Of a stretch of 64,000 nucleotides of DNA, positions 18,737-27,202 are shown piece after piece; positions within the stretch are counted from its first letter, which is position 1; every line of letters starts with the position of its first letter. The notes below the pieces were generated by a model. It was not told the origin of the DNA and made no database searches. It saw only the letters and a program-made list of their open reading frames with translations. The DNA lies in assembly GCA_019285715.1 (NCBI GenBank), contig CP079108.1, positions 3,301,001 to 3,365,000 of the forward strand, given 5' to 3'. The stretch comes from Sphingosinicellaceae bacterium. GTDB taxonomy: Bacteria; Pseudomonadota; Alphaproteobacteria; Sphingomonadales; Sphingomonadaceae. The position numbers were made by a program, and so were the translations under genes.

Positions 18737-18812
18737 TTCTCTCGTCTCCGGCGCACAGGGATGGGCAGCCCGCCCAGCATAACGTGATAAATTAACATCA
18801 CCCACCAATTTC

Positions 18813-18823
18813 TTGTCGGAGTA
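18813..18823 (+). promoter_or_regulatory. Candidate GntR operator TTGTCGGAGTA, site 1
   Basis: This 11-mer in the MGH1/TBDR divergent promoter is identical to one on the minus strand at 28767-28777 and differs at two positions from one at 31150-31160. It fits the GTC-N-GAC type core of FadR-subfamily operators with one mismatch. Confidence 0.5.
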
Positions 18824-18855
18824 GTTCTGCCTTTCCGCTTGTTCTTCCCCTGAAC

Positions 18856-18867
18856 GCGCTCTAGCGC
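18856..18867. promoter_or_regulatory. Short inverted repeat GCGCT-CT-AGCGC before the third TBDR
   Basis: A 5-bp inverted repeat separated by two bases lies 60 bp before the receptor start at 18928. It could be an operator. No second copy was found in the neighbouring promoters, so support is weak. Confidence 0.25.
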
Positions 18868-18927
18868 TTGTCCAAGTAATGCGTGGAAGCCGGTTCAATC
18901 GGCGTCGCGGCCATTGGGGAGATTCGA

Positions 18928-21639
18928 ATGATCGACAACCGGCTCATGAGGTCCGTCTCGACGCTGGCAATGGTGCTTGCGGTGACCGCGGCAGGCGGCG
19001 CCGCCGCCCAGACCACCGGCAGCGTCACCGACACCGCCCCCTCGACTTCGGTCAGCGATGCCCCGGGAGCGGCGCCGGGCCGCACCACCGCCGCTCCCGC
19101 CGCAGCCGACGACGAGATCATCGTCACCGGCGTCCGCGCCAGCCTGAAGACCGCGCAGGCGACCAAGCGCAACTCCATCCAGGTCGTCGACTCGATCGCG
19201 GCCGAGGACATCGGCAAGCTGCCCGACAACACCGTGTCCGACGCCCTCCAGCGCGTCACCGGCATCCAGGTGACGCGTGCCAGCGGCGAGGCAACTTCGG
19301 TCCAGCTCCGCGGCCTCCCGGACATCGAAACCTACATCAACGGCCGCGAGACCTTCACCGGCACCGGTCGCGGCGTCGCGCTGGCGGACATCCCGGCCGA
19401 GCTCGTCGCCGGCATCGACGTCTACAAGACCAGCACCCCGGACCAGATCGAGGGCGCCATCGCCGGCTCGGTCGACATCCGCCTGCGCCGTCCCTTCGAC
19501 TTCGACGGCCTCCAGGTCGCCGGCGGCGCCCGCGCCATCTACGGCGACCAGGCCAAGAAGTGGAGCTACATCGGCAGCGGCCTCGTCAGCAACCACTGGA
19601 CCAGCAAGAGCGGCCAGGAGTTCGGCGTGCTGATCGGCGCGTCCTACAATCGTCGCAAGTACGAGGACCAGATCGCCTTCAACTTCGGCTTCAACCCGCT
19701 CACCAGCGCCGCGACCGGCAACGCCCCGTTGCTGATCCCCGACACCGTCGGCGGCCAGGTCATCGACGGCGACCGCCGGCGCATCGGCGGCAACATCGCG
19801 CTGCAATGGAAGCCGACCCCCGACCTCGAGATCTACGCCGATGGCCTGTTCACCGGCTACCGCAACAACTACGACATCGACTTTTTCGTCGGGCTGCCCA
19901 AGGCTGGCGACGTCGTCGCGACGACGGTCCAGGCCGGTTCGCCGGGCTCCGAGACGGTCAACGGGGTCGCCGCGACGGTCACGACTCGCAACAACTTCAC
20001 GATCAGCAGCGAGCAGACCTTCAAGCAGAAGACGGACGGTTACCAGGGCAACGTCGGCGCCCGCTGGCACACCGGCCCGGCGACCCTGTCGACCGAACTC
20101 ACCTACGACTACAGCAAGGTGACCAGCCAGCAGCTCGTCCTCGATACCGCCTATGTCGTGCCGCAGGTCGACTATAACTTCACCGGGCGGACGCCGAGCA
20201 TCAACTTCAACGGCTTCGACGTCACCAACCCTGCCATCCTCAACCTCAACACGCTGTTCGACAACAGCAACGAGGCGACCAGCAAGCACATCGCCTGGCG
20301 CGGCGACCTCAACTACGATCTCGGCGACGGCTTCTTCCGCAACTTCAAGATCGGCGCGCGCTACTCACGGCGTACCGGCGAGTCCGGCGGCACCAACGGC
20401 ACCGGTTTCGGGCTCGGCTTCCTGCCGGGCTCGCAGTTCCCGGACCTGGCCAAGAACTCCGCCGACAGCATTATCGACGGCAAGCTCGGCGTCGACAATT
20501 TCGCGCTCGCGAGCAGCGGTTTCCTTCGTGACAACATCGAGCAGCTGCGGACCCTTGCCGGTCTCCCGGTCGCCGGTCGCGCCTTCGACCCTGCACTGTC
20601 GTTCAGCCTCAAGGAGCGCGTCTATGCGGTCTACGGCGAAATCGGCTACGGCTTCGACGCCGGCTCGGTTCCCATCTCGGGCGTGTTCGGCCTGCGTGCC
20701 GTCAATACTGTCACCGGTATCGAGGCGACCGAGCTCGACGCGAACGGCAACGAATTGCCGATCAGTGGCCGTCGCAACGACCTCGACCTGCTGCCGAGTT
20801 TCACCTTGAAGGCACAGCTGCTCGATAACGTCGTCGGGCGCGTCATCGCCGGCAAGTCGATCCTGCGTCCGCAGTTCGCCCAGCTCAACCCGGCGACCAG
20901 CCTGACCCAGCTCGGCATCACCGGGGGCGCTTTCGGCAGCGGCACCGGTGGCAACGCCGAGCTCAAGCCGGTCACCTCAAAGAACCTCGACGTGACCTTG
21001 GAGTGGTATTTCTCGAGCACCGGGTCGGTGACCCTCGGCGGTTTCTACAAGCGCCTCGACAATTACATCCAGACCTATGCGTCGCAGGAAGTCTTCAACG
21101 ACCAGAACGGCCTGCCGCAGACTTTCCTGGTGGCTCGCCCCCGTAACGCCGGCAAGGGGACCCTCAAGGGCATCGAAGCCGGCTACCAGCAGTTCTTCGA
21201 CTTCCTGCCGGGTCCGCTCGCCGGTTTTGGCGCGCAGGCCAATTTCACGCTGGCCGACGGCAAGGTCGCGGCCCCGCCGACAGCGACCGGGGCTGCCGGT
21301 GGCAATCAGGCGATCACCTCGACGTCGAAGTACAGCTACAACGTCGTCGCGATCTACGAGAAGTACGGTTTCTCGGCCCGGCTCGCCTACAACTGGCGCT
21401 CGAAGTACACCGACAGCTATTCGGATGCCTATGCCGGCGGCAAGATCGTGGTCGAGCCGCTCAAGTACCTCGACTTCTCGGCGAGCTATGCGGTGACCCC
21501 GGCGATCACCCTAACCGTCGACGCGACCAACCTGCTCAAGGAAACCTACCACGACAGCTTCGGCACCTCGGGGTACACGCCGCGCGACACCCGCCAGTAC
21601 GACCGGACCTTCGGCGCGGGTGTCCGCGTCCGCTTCTAG
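18928..21639 (+). CDS. TonB-dependent receptor (arabinan locus)
   Basis: Outer-membrane receptor of 903 aa of the Caulobacter/Xanthomonas carbohydrate type. The signal peptide has a long hydrophobic core (STLAMVLAVTAAGGAAAQ). The plug shows DEIIVTGVRASLKTAQATKR and SIAAEDIGKLPDNTVSDALQ, which are diagnostic of this TBDR subfamily, then ATSVQLRGLP. The barrel ends in FGAGVRVRF. Start ATG 18928 has a GGGGAG Shine-Dalgarno; an in-frame codon at 18883 is unlikely. A GH43 arabinanase follows 35 bases downstream on the same strand, and a GH-like gene is divergent, so uptake of arabino-oligosaccharides is the likely role. Confidence 0.94.
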   Translation: MIDNRLMRSVSTLAMVLAVTAAGGAAAQTTGSVTDTAPSTSVSDAPGAAPGRTTAAPAAADDEIIVTGVRASLKTAQATKRNSIQVVDSIAAEDIGKLPDNTVSDALQRVTGIQVTRASGEATSVQLRGLPDIETYINGRETFTGTGRGVALADIPAELVAGIDVYKTSTPDQIEGAIAGSVDIRLRRPFDFDGLQVAGGARAIYGDQAKKWSYIGSGLVSNHWTSKSGQEFGVLIGASYNRRKYEDQIAFNFGFNPLTSAATGNAPLLIPDTVGGQVIDGDRRRIGGNIALQWKPTPDLEIYADGLFTGYRNNYDIDFFVGLPKAGDVVATTVQAGSPGSETVNGVAATVTTRNNFTISSEQTFKQKTDGYQGNVGARWHTGPATLSTELTYDYSKVTSQQLVLDTAYVVPQVDYNFTGRTPSINFNGFDVTNPAILNLNTLFDNSNEATSKHIAWRGDLNYDLGDGFFRNFKIGARYSRRTGESGGTNGTGFGLGFLPGSQFPDLAKNSADSIIDGKLGVDNFALASSGFLRDNIEQLRTLAGLPVAGRAFDPALSFSLKERVYAVYGEIGYGFDAGSVPISGVFGLRAVNTVTGIEATELDANGNELPISGRRNDLDLLPSFTLKAQLLDNVVGRVIAGKSILRPQFAQLNPATSLTQLGITGGAFGSGTGGNAELKPVTSKNLDVTLEWYFSSTGSVTLGGFYKRLDNYIQTYASQEVFNDQNGLPQTFLVARPRNAGKGTLKGIEAGYQQFFDFLPGPLAGFGAQANFTLADGKVAAPPTATGAAGGNQAITSTSKYSYNVVAIYEKYGFSARLAYNWRSKYTDSYSDAYAGGKIVVEPLKYLDFSASYAVTPAITLTVDATNLLKETYHDSFGTSGYTPRDTRQYDRTFGAGVRVRF

Positions 21640-21674
21640 TCGGGGGACCTGAGCGGGGTGGACGGAGCCTGACG

Positions 21675-22673
21675 ATGATGTCGACGACAAGACTGTGGGC
21701 GGTGGTGGCAAGCAGCCTCATCGCCCACGCCGCCCCTGCCGCCAGCGAGCCGGCGACGGCGGGCGACGTCACCCCGGTCCACGATCCGTCGATCATCAAG
21801 GCGGCCGACGCCTACTACGTCTTCTCGACTGGGCAGGCCGCCGACGCCACCGGGCTGCTCCCGATCCGGACGTCGAAGGACCTCGTCAACTGGACGCTCG
21901 CCGGCAAGGTCTTCGACCAGATTCCCGCGTGGGCGAGAGCGCAGATCCGCGGCGTGAAGGGGCTGTGGGCCCCCGATATTTCGCAGGTCGGCGGCGCCTA
22001 CAGGGTCTATTACAGCGCCTCGACCTTCGGCAGCAACACGTCCGCGATCGGGCTGGCGACCGCGACGACGCTCGATCCAAAGGCTCCCGGAGCGGGTTGG
22101 ACCGACCAGGGCGTGGTGATTTCGTCGGGCCGCAAGGACGACTATAACGCCATCGACCCGGCCTTGTTCGTCGACAGCGACGGCAGCGAGTGGATGGTTT
22201 TCGGCAGCTTCTGGACCGGCATCAAGCTGGTCCGCATCGACCCCGCCACCGGCAAGGTCTCGACCACCGACCCGACCGTCCATGCGCTCGCCCGCCGGGT
22301 TCGCCCGGGCGCGATCGAGGCCCCGTACCTCGTCCACCGCGGCGATTATTATTATCTGTTCGCGTCGTTCGACTTCTGCTGCCGGGGCGCGGCGAGCACC
22401 TACTACACCGCGGTTGGGCGGTCGAAGGCGGTCACCGGCCCGTATCTCGACTACGACGGGAAGCCGATGCTCGATGGCTTCGCGCAGATCGTCCTGCACG
22501 GCGACCTCGACAAGACCAAGCGCTGGAAGGGGCCGGGGGGCGGCACGGTTCTCCACGACGGCGACAAATGGTACATTGTCCACCACGCCTACGACGCGCA
22601 GAACAAGGGCGTGCCGGCGCTGCGGGTGACCCCGATCGGGTGGACGGCGGACGGCTGGCCGGCACCGCGTTAA
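21675..22673 (+). CDS. GH43 arabinan endo-1,5-alpha-L-arabinosidase
   Basis: Five-bladed beta-propeller glycosidase of 332 aa that cleaves alpha-1,5-arabinan. A signal peptide ends near APAASEP. GH43 features: VHDPSIIKAADAYYVFSTG with the catalytic-base Asp, GLWAPDISQVGGAYRVYYSA, NAIDPALFVDSDGSEWMVFG with the pKa-tuning Asp, and IEAPYLVHRGDYYYLFAS with the acid Glu. It follows the TBDR in the same direction. Its stop overlaps the stop of the convergent paralogous GH43 gene (TTAA shared). Confidence 0.92.
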   Translation: MMSTTRLWAVVASSLIAHAAPAASEPATAGDVTPVHDPSIIKAADAYYVFSTGQAADATGLLPIRTSKDLVNWTLAGKVFDQIPAWARAQIRGVKGLWAPDISQVGGAYRVYYSASTFGSNTSAIGLATATTLDPKAPGAGWTDQGVVISSGRKDDYNAIDPALFVDSDGSEWMVFGSFWTGIKLVRIDPATGKVSTTDPTVHALARRVRPGAIEAPYLVHRGDYYYLFASFDFCCRGAASTYYTAVGRSKAVTGPYLDYDGKPMLDGFAQIVLHGDLDKTKRWKGPGGGTVLHDGDKWYIVHHAYDAQNKGVPALRVTPIGWTADGWPAPR

Positions 22674-23674
22674 TAATCCGCGACCGGCCAACCGTCAGCG
22701 CCCCAGCTGACCGGCGCGACGCGCAGCGTCGGCGCTCCGTGATTCTGCTTGTCATAGGCGTGGTAGACGACATAGTCCTTGCCGTCGGTGTCGTGCAGGA
22801 AGCCGGGGTGGCCGGGGCCGCGAAAGCGCTCCTTCTCCTGCAGGTCGGCACGGAGGAAGATGCTCCCCTCGCCGTCCATCAGCTTGCTGCCGTCCTTGCC
22901 GAGATACGGCCCGCGGATGTCCTTCGAGCGGCCGACGACGGTGTAATAGGTGCTGTTCACGCCCTTGCAGCAATAGTCGTACGAGGCGAACAGGAAGTAA
23001 TAGCCGCCGTGGTCGACGATGAACGGGGCCTCGACCGGGGCCGGGCCGCCGACAGGGGCGTGGCGGCGGACGAGCGAGAACGGCTTGGCGGCGGGGTCGC
23101 GGGGCTTGCCGGTGGCGGGGTCGAGCGTGAACAGCTTGATCCCGGTCCAGAAGCTGCCGAGCGCCAGCCAGTGCTTGCCCTGCCGGTCGATGACATGGTT
23201 CGGGTCGATGGCGTTGAAGTCGTCGCTCTCGTTCGACATCACGACCATGCCCTCGTCCTTCCAGCCGTAGCCGGGGGCCTTGGGGTCGAGCGTCGGGCTG
23301 GTGGCCAGGCCGATCGCCGAGCGGTTCGAGCCGAAAGTCGAGACCGAATAATACAGGTGATAGCGGCCGTTCCAGAACGAGATGTCCGGCGCCCACATGT
23401 CCTTGCTGCCGGGGATGGCCGCGAGGGCCCAGTCCGGAACCTTGGCGAACAGCGGTGCCTGCGCGGTCCAGTTGACCAGGTCGGGCGAGGTCTTCGACGA
23501 CAGCCCGGTGCCGAAGACGTAGTAGGTCCCGCCCTCGCGCGCGATTACCGGATCATGCGTCGGCACCAGGTCGCCGGTCAGGCGGTCGTTGAGCTTGCCC
23601 GCCGGCTGGGCGTTGGCGGTCGTCGACAGCAACACAGCCGCAAGCGCGCCCCGGATGAGGTTACGGTAGGCCAT
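22670..23674 (-). CDS. GH43 arabinan endo-1,5-alpha-L-arabinosidase, second copy
   Basis: GH43 arabinanase of 334 aa with a signal peptide (NLIRGALAAVLLSTTANAQP). Motifs: THDPVIAREGGTYYVFGTG (base Asp), DMWAPDISFWNGRYHLYYSV, NAIDPNHVIDRQGKHWLALG, and VEAPFIVDHGGYYFLFASYD (acid Glu). It is clearly paralogous to the facing gene ending at 22673. Start at 23674 has a GGGGAG Shine-Dalgarno. It is the last gene of the five-gene operon with GH51, the sugar dehydrogenase, AraD1 and the aldehyde dehydrogenase, joining extracytoplasmic arabinan cutting to arabinose oxidation. Confidence 0.92.
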   Translation of the reverse strand: MAYRNLIRGALAAVLLSTTANAQPAGKLNDRLTGDLVPTHDPVIAREGGTYYVFGTGLSSKTSPDLVNWTAQAPLFAKVPDWALAAIPGSKDMWAPDISFWNGRYHLYYSVSTFGSNRSAIGLATSPTLDPKAPGYGWKDEGMVVMSNESDDFNAIDPNHVIDRQGKHWLALGSFWTGIKLFTLDPATGKPRDPAAKPFSLVRRHAPVGGPAPVEAPFIVDHGGYYFLFASYDYCCKGVNSTYYTVVGRSKDIRGPYLGKDGSKLMDGEGSIFLRADLQEKERFRGPGHPGFLHDTDGKDYVVYHAYDKQNHGAPTLRVAPVSWGADGWPVADY

Positions 23675-23700
23675 CGTCGTCTCCCCAAGTGTCGCTTGCG

Positions 23701-25269
23701 TCAGCGCAGGTCGAGCATCACCACCGACTTCGGCGGCAAGGTCACGGTCAGCGTGCCGTTCGCGAGCTGCGCCCCGTCGAAGGGGGCGGGCTTGACCGCT
23801 CCCGGCAGCTCGAAGCTGTTGAGCGCGTTCATCGCCGGCGCGGTCAGCACCTGGCCAGTGACGGCGCTAGCGGTCACCCCGGCCAGCGTCGTGGTCACCG
23901 TCACTGCCTTGTTCGGATCGAGGTTCGCCAGACCGACATGGACCTTGCCGCTCGTGTCCCGCACCGCCGAGGCACTGACCGCGGGCATCGTCCACTGATC
24001 CTTGTTGTACCACGGCGACTTGAGCTCGATCGGCAGCACCGTCGCGCCCATGTAGGGACGGTACATCGCGAAGACATGATAGGTCGGCGTCAGCACCATC
24101 TTGTCGTCCTTGGTCAGGATCATCGCCTGCAGGACGTTCACCATCTGGGCGATCGCGGTCAGCTTCACGCGGTCGGCATGATGCGCGAAGATGTTGAGGT
24201 TGACCGCCGCGACCAGGGCATCGCGCAGCGTGTTCTGCTGCTGGAGGAAGCCCGGGTTGGTCCCCGGCTCACCCGCGAACCACGTGCCCCACTCGTCGAC
24301 GGCAAGCCACAGCTTCTTCTGCGGATCGACCTTGTCCATCTCGGCGCCGTGCCTGGTGATCAGCTCGTCCATGCGGCCGGTCTCGGACAAGGTCTCGGCC
24401 CAGCCGGTCTCGTCGAACTGGGTGGCGGAGGCGCGCGGCGGCCAGTGGCCGGGGATCGTGTAGTAATGCAGCGATAGGCCATCGACCTGCTTGGCGGTTT
24501 CGCGCGCCATCACGGCGGTCCAGTTATAATCGTCGGTGTTGGCGCCGCTCGCGATCTTTAGGATCTTGGTGCCTATCGGGGTTTTGATGAAGGTCGCGTA
24601 GCGCCGCGTCACGTCGGCGGCGTACTCCGGCCGCATGTTGCCGCCGCAGCCCCACAGCTCGTTGCCGATGCCGAAGTAGGGCAGCTTCCACGGTGCCTTG
24701 TGGCCGTTCCTGGCGCGCTCGTCGGCAAGGGTACCGCTAGGCGAGGTGATGTACTCGACCCACTCGGCCATTTCCTGCGGGGAGCCGTTGCCGACGTTGC
24801 CCGAGATATAGGCTCGGGCGCCGATCTGCTCGGCTAAGTCCATGAATTCGTGGGTCCCGACCGCGTTCGGCTCGGTGACGCCGCCCCAGTTGGTGTTGAT
24901 CTTGACCGGGCGCTTGGCGCGCGGCCCGATGCCCTCCCGCCAGTGATATTCGTCGGCGAAGCAGCCGCCCGGCCAGCGGATGACCGGCACCTGCAGCGCC
25001 CGCAGCGCGCCGACGACATCGTTCCTGAAGCCCCGCGTGTTGGGGATCTTCGAGTTCGGCCCGACCCACAGGCCGCCGTAGATGCCGGTGCCGAGGTGCT
25101 CCGCGAACTGTCCGAAGATCTCGCGGCTGAAGACCGGGCCGGGCTGGTCGGCGTGGATGGTTAGCGCGGCGGTTACGGGTGCCTGCGCGGTAGCGGGAGC
25201 GACGGCCAGGGTCGCGAGGCCGAGCGCGAGGGCGATGCGCCATCCCATTCCGTTCACGCCATCAATCAT
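23701..25269 (-). CDS. GH51 alpha-L-arabinofuranosidase with signal peptide
   Basis: Enzyme of 522 aa that releases L-arabinose from arabino-oligosaccharides. The GH51 acid/base motif YFGIGNELWGCGGNM and nucleophile motif KLWLAVDEWGTWFAGEPG are present. The N-terminus has an export signal (IALALGLATLAVAPATAQ), whereas many GH51 enzymes are cytoplasmic, so debranching probably happens in the periplasm. The start at 25269 overlaps the upstream dehydrogenase stop by 8 bases and has a GGAGG Shine-Dalgarno inside that gene; an internal ATG at 25248 is possible. Co-operonic with the arabinanase downstream. Confidence 0.93.
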   Translation of the reverse strand: MIDGVNGMGWRIALALGLATLAVAPATAQAPVTAALTIHADQPGPVFSREIFGQFAEHLGTGIYGGLWVGPNSKIPNTRGFRNDVVGALRALQVPVIRWPGGCFADEYHWREGIGPRAKRPVKINTNWGGVTEPNAVGTHEFMDLAEQIGARAYISGNVGNGSPQEMAEWVEYITSPSGTLADERARNGHKAPWKLPYFGIGNELWGCGGNMRPEYAADVTRRYATFIKTPIGTKILKIASGANTDDYNWTAVMARETAKQVDGLSLHYYTIPGHWPPRASATQFDETGWAETLSETGRMDELITRHGAEMDKVDPQKKLWLAVDEWGTWFAGEPGTNPGFLQQQNTLRDALVAAVNLNIFAHHADRVKLTAIAQMVNVLQAMILTKDDKMVLTPTYHVFAMYRPYMGATVLPIELKSPWYNKDQWTMPAVSASAVRDTSGKVHVGLANLDPNKAVTVTTTLAGVTASAVTGQVLTAPAMNALNSFELPGAVKPAPFDGAQLANGTLTVTLPPKSVVMLDLR

Positions 25270-26188
25270 CGAACGCCTCCACGATGTCGCGCTTGCCGCT
25301 CAGGAAGGCGTCCGCGACCAGGCGCAGGGGCGCGGTGTCGACCTCGCTGCGATGCTCGTGGACCAGGGTCGCGAAGCGCTCGTACAGCTCGGGATACTCG
25401 CGCTCCTCGAGGTGCTGGGTGCCGGTCGGCAGGTCCAGAACCGCGCCGCCCGACGACAGCTTGCAGGTGCCGGCGTCGGTCTCGACGGTGATGTCCCAAC
25501 TCTGCGGGCCGGTCTGGCGCCAGTCGAGATCCATGGTGATCGCGGTGCCGGCGGTGTCGCGGAAGGCGAGGTCGGCGGCGATCGGCGCGGCGCGGTTGGC
25601 GGGCAGCGACAGCGTCGCGGACTTGAGAAAGAACGGGTTGGGCAGGATGTGCGTCGCGATCGACAGCGCGTTGATGCCGGGATCGAAGACGCCGAGGCCG
25701 CCCGCTTCCCAGATCCACGCCTGCCCCGGATGCCAGACCCGGACGTCCTCGCGCCAGACGATCGCGACCGACTTCAGTTTGCGCTCTGCCAGCCACGCTT
25801 TGGCCGGCTCGACCCCGGGGGCGAAGCGCGAATGCCAGCTCGCAAACAGCGTCACACTGGCCGTGTCGGCGATCGCTTCCAGCGCCGCGACCTCAGCCAG
25901 CGTCGCGCCCGGCGGCTTTTCGAGGAAGACGTGGAGGCCCGCGGCAAGCGCGGCGGCAGCGATATCGTAGCGGACCTGCGGCGGCGTGCAGATCGCCACC
26001 GCGTCGATCGGCGGGCCGCTCGCGATCAGTGCCTCGAGGGTCTTCTGGTGCGGGATGCCGGGTTCGCCGGGATCGTGCGGGCTGACCGTCGCAGTGAAGA
26101 CGAAGTCGGGGTCCGCCTTGATCGCCGGGAGATGCTGGTCGCGCGCGATCTTGCCCATGCCGATAATGGCGATACGGATCGGGGCCAT
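25262..26188 (-). CDS. L-arabinose / D-galactose 1-dehydrogenase (Gfo/Idh/MocA family)
   Basis: NAD(P)-dependent cytoplasmic oxidoreductase of 308 aa that oxidises L-arabinose (or D-galactose) to the aldonolactone, the first step of the oxidative arabinose pathway. The Rossmann start IAIIGMGKIARDQHLPAI, the catalytic EKPPGATLAEVA and the WHPGQAWIWEAGGLGVFDPG segment match the Azospirillum brasilense L-arabinose 1-dehydrogenase and pseudomonad galactose dehydrogenase group, as recalled. Two bases separate it from AraD1 upstream, and it overlaps the GH51 start downstream. Operon context favours L-arabinose as physiological substrate; the same enzyme class also accepts D-galactose. Confidence 0.88.
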   Translation of the reverse strand: MAPIRIAIIGMGKIARDQHLPAIKADPDFVFTATVSPHDPGEPGIPHQKTLEALIASGPPIDAVAICTPPQVRYDIAAAALAAGLHVFLEKPPGATLAEVAALEAIADTASVTLFASWHSRFAPGVEPAKAWLAERKLKSVAIVWREDVRVWHPGQAWIWEAGGLGVFDPGINALSIATHILPNPFFLKSATLSLPANRAAPIAADLAFRDTAGTAITMDLDWRQTGPQSWDITVETDAGTCKLSSGGAVLDLPTGTQHLEEREYPELYERFATLVHEHRSEVDTAPLRLVADAFLSGKRDIVEAFDD

Positions 26189-26190
26189 CT

Positions 26191-27186
26191 TCAGAGTGTC
26201 CTTACCGCACCGCCCGCGTCGGGCGTGGCGACCGCGAGGCGGCTGCGCAGCGGCAGGGTGAACGGCGCGGCCTCGATCTCGAAGACGTCGCCGGGCTGGG
26301 TGCGGATACCATCGGCGAACGACAGCGTCGCGGTGCCGAAGAAGTGGACATGGACGTCACCGGGCTGGCGGAACAGCGGGTATTTGAAGTGGTGCGCCTC
26401 GAGGTTCGACAGGCTGTGCGACATGTTCGCCTCGCCGCTGAGGAAGGGCTTTTCCCACAGCACCGCGCCGTCGCGGCGGATGCGGCTGGTACCGGCGAAA
26501 TGCTCGGGCGGCGCGCCGACGAGCAGCTCGGGGCCGAGCGCCGCCTGACGGAGCTTGGAATGCGCGAGCCACAGGTAATTGTGGCGCTCGGTGACGTGGT
26601 CGCTGAACTCGTTGGCGAGACAGAGCCCGAGGCGATAGGGCGTCCCGTCGGGGCCGATCAGGTAGATTCCCGCTAGCTCGGGCTCCTCGCTGCCGTCCTG
26701 CGCGAACGACGGCGAGGTCAGCGCCTGCTCCGGCCCGACGAGGCTGGTGCCGTCGCCCTTGTAGAACCACTCGGGCTGCTGGCCGGTCTCGCCGTCGCCG
26801 GGCTTGCCGCCGGCCAGCCCTTCCAGGAACATCCGCATCGAGTCGGTCTGGGTCTCGGCGGCAGCGGCGTTGCGGTGCATCTGGTCCCGACCTTCCGCTG
26901 ACCCGAGATGGGTCAGCCCGGTGCCGGTCATGGTCAAATGCGCCGGGTCGTCGTGGTCGATCGGGGCGAGGATTTCGCCCGCCGCGAGCGCTGCCGCGAT
27001 GTCGACCGACGCCCCGGTACCGCACGCCGCGACCGCCGCCGCGAGGCCGGTGCCGGCGGTGATGGCGCGCATCGCCAGCTCCCGCATCGTGGTGACGCCG
27101 CTGACGAACGCCGCGCCGTCATCGGTCGCGGCAATCACCGAACGCACGCCCGCCGGGCTGCGGTGCTGCAGAAGGCGCAAGGTCAT
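26191..27186 (-). CDS. araD1: AraD1-family protein (FAH superfamily), probable 2-keto-3-deoxy-L-arabonate dehydratase
   Basis: Fumarylacetoacetate-hydrolase-fold protein of 331 aa, GguC/AraD1 type. Visible features are GEILAPIDHDDPAHLTMTGT early and PEWFYKGDGTSLVGPEQ, then LAGIYLIGPDGTPYRLGLCL with NEFSDHVTERHNYLWLAHSK containing metal-ligand acidic residues. In the oxidative arabinose route it would convert 2-keto-3-deoxy-L-arabonate to alpha-ketoglutarate semialdehyde. Its position between the aldehyde dehydrogenase and sugar dehydrogenase genes supports this. The exact reaction is inferred from family and context. Confidence 0.82.
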   Translation of the reverse strand: MTLRLLQHRSPAGVRSVIAATDDGAAFVSGVTTMRELAMRAITAGTGLAAAVAACGTGASVDIAAALAAGEILAPIDHDDPAHLTMTGTGLTHLGSAEGRDQMHRNAAAAETQTDSMRMFLEGLAGGKPGDGETGQQPEWFYKGDGTSLVGPEQALTSPSFAQDGSEEPELAGIYLIGPDGTPYRLGLCLANEFSDHVTERHNYLWLAHSKLRQAALGPELLVGAPPEHFAGTSRIRRDGAVLWEKPFLSGEANMSHSLSNLEAHHFKYPLFRQPGDVHVHFFGTATLSFADGIRTQPGDVFEIEAAPFTLPLRSRLAVATPDAGGAVRTL

Positions 27187-27202
27187 GCCGTAGACTCCGA
27201 GA

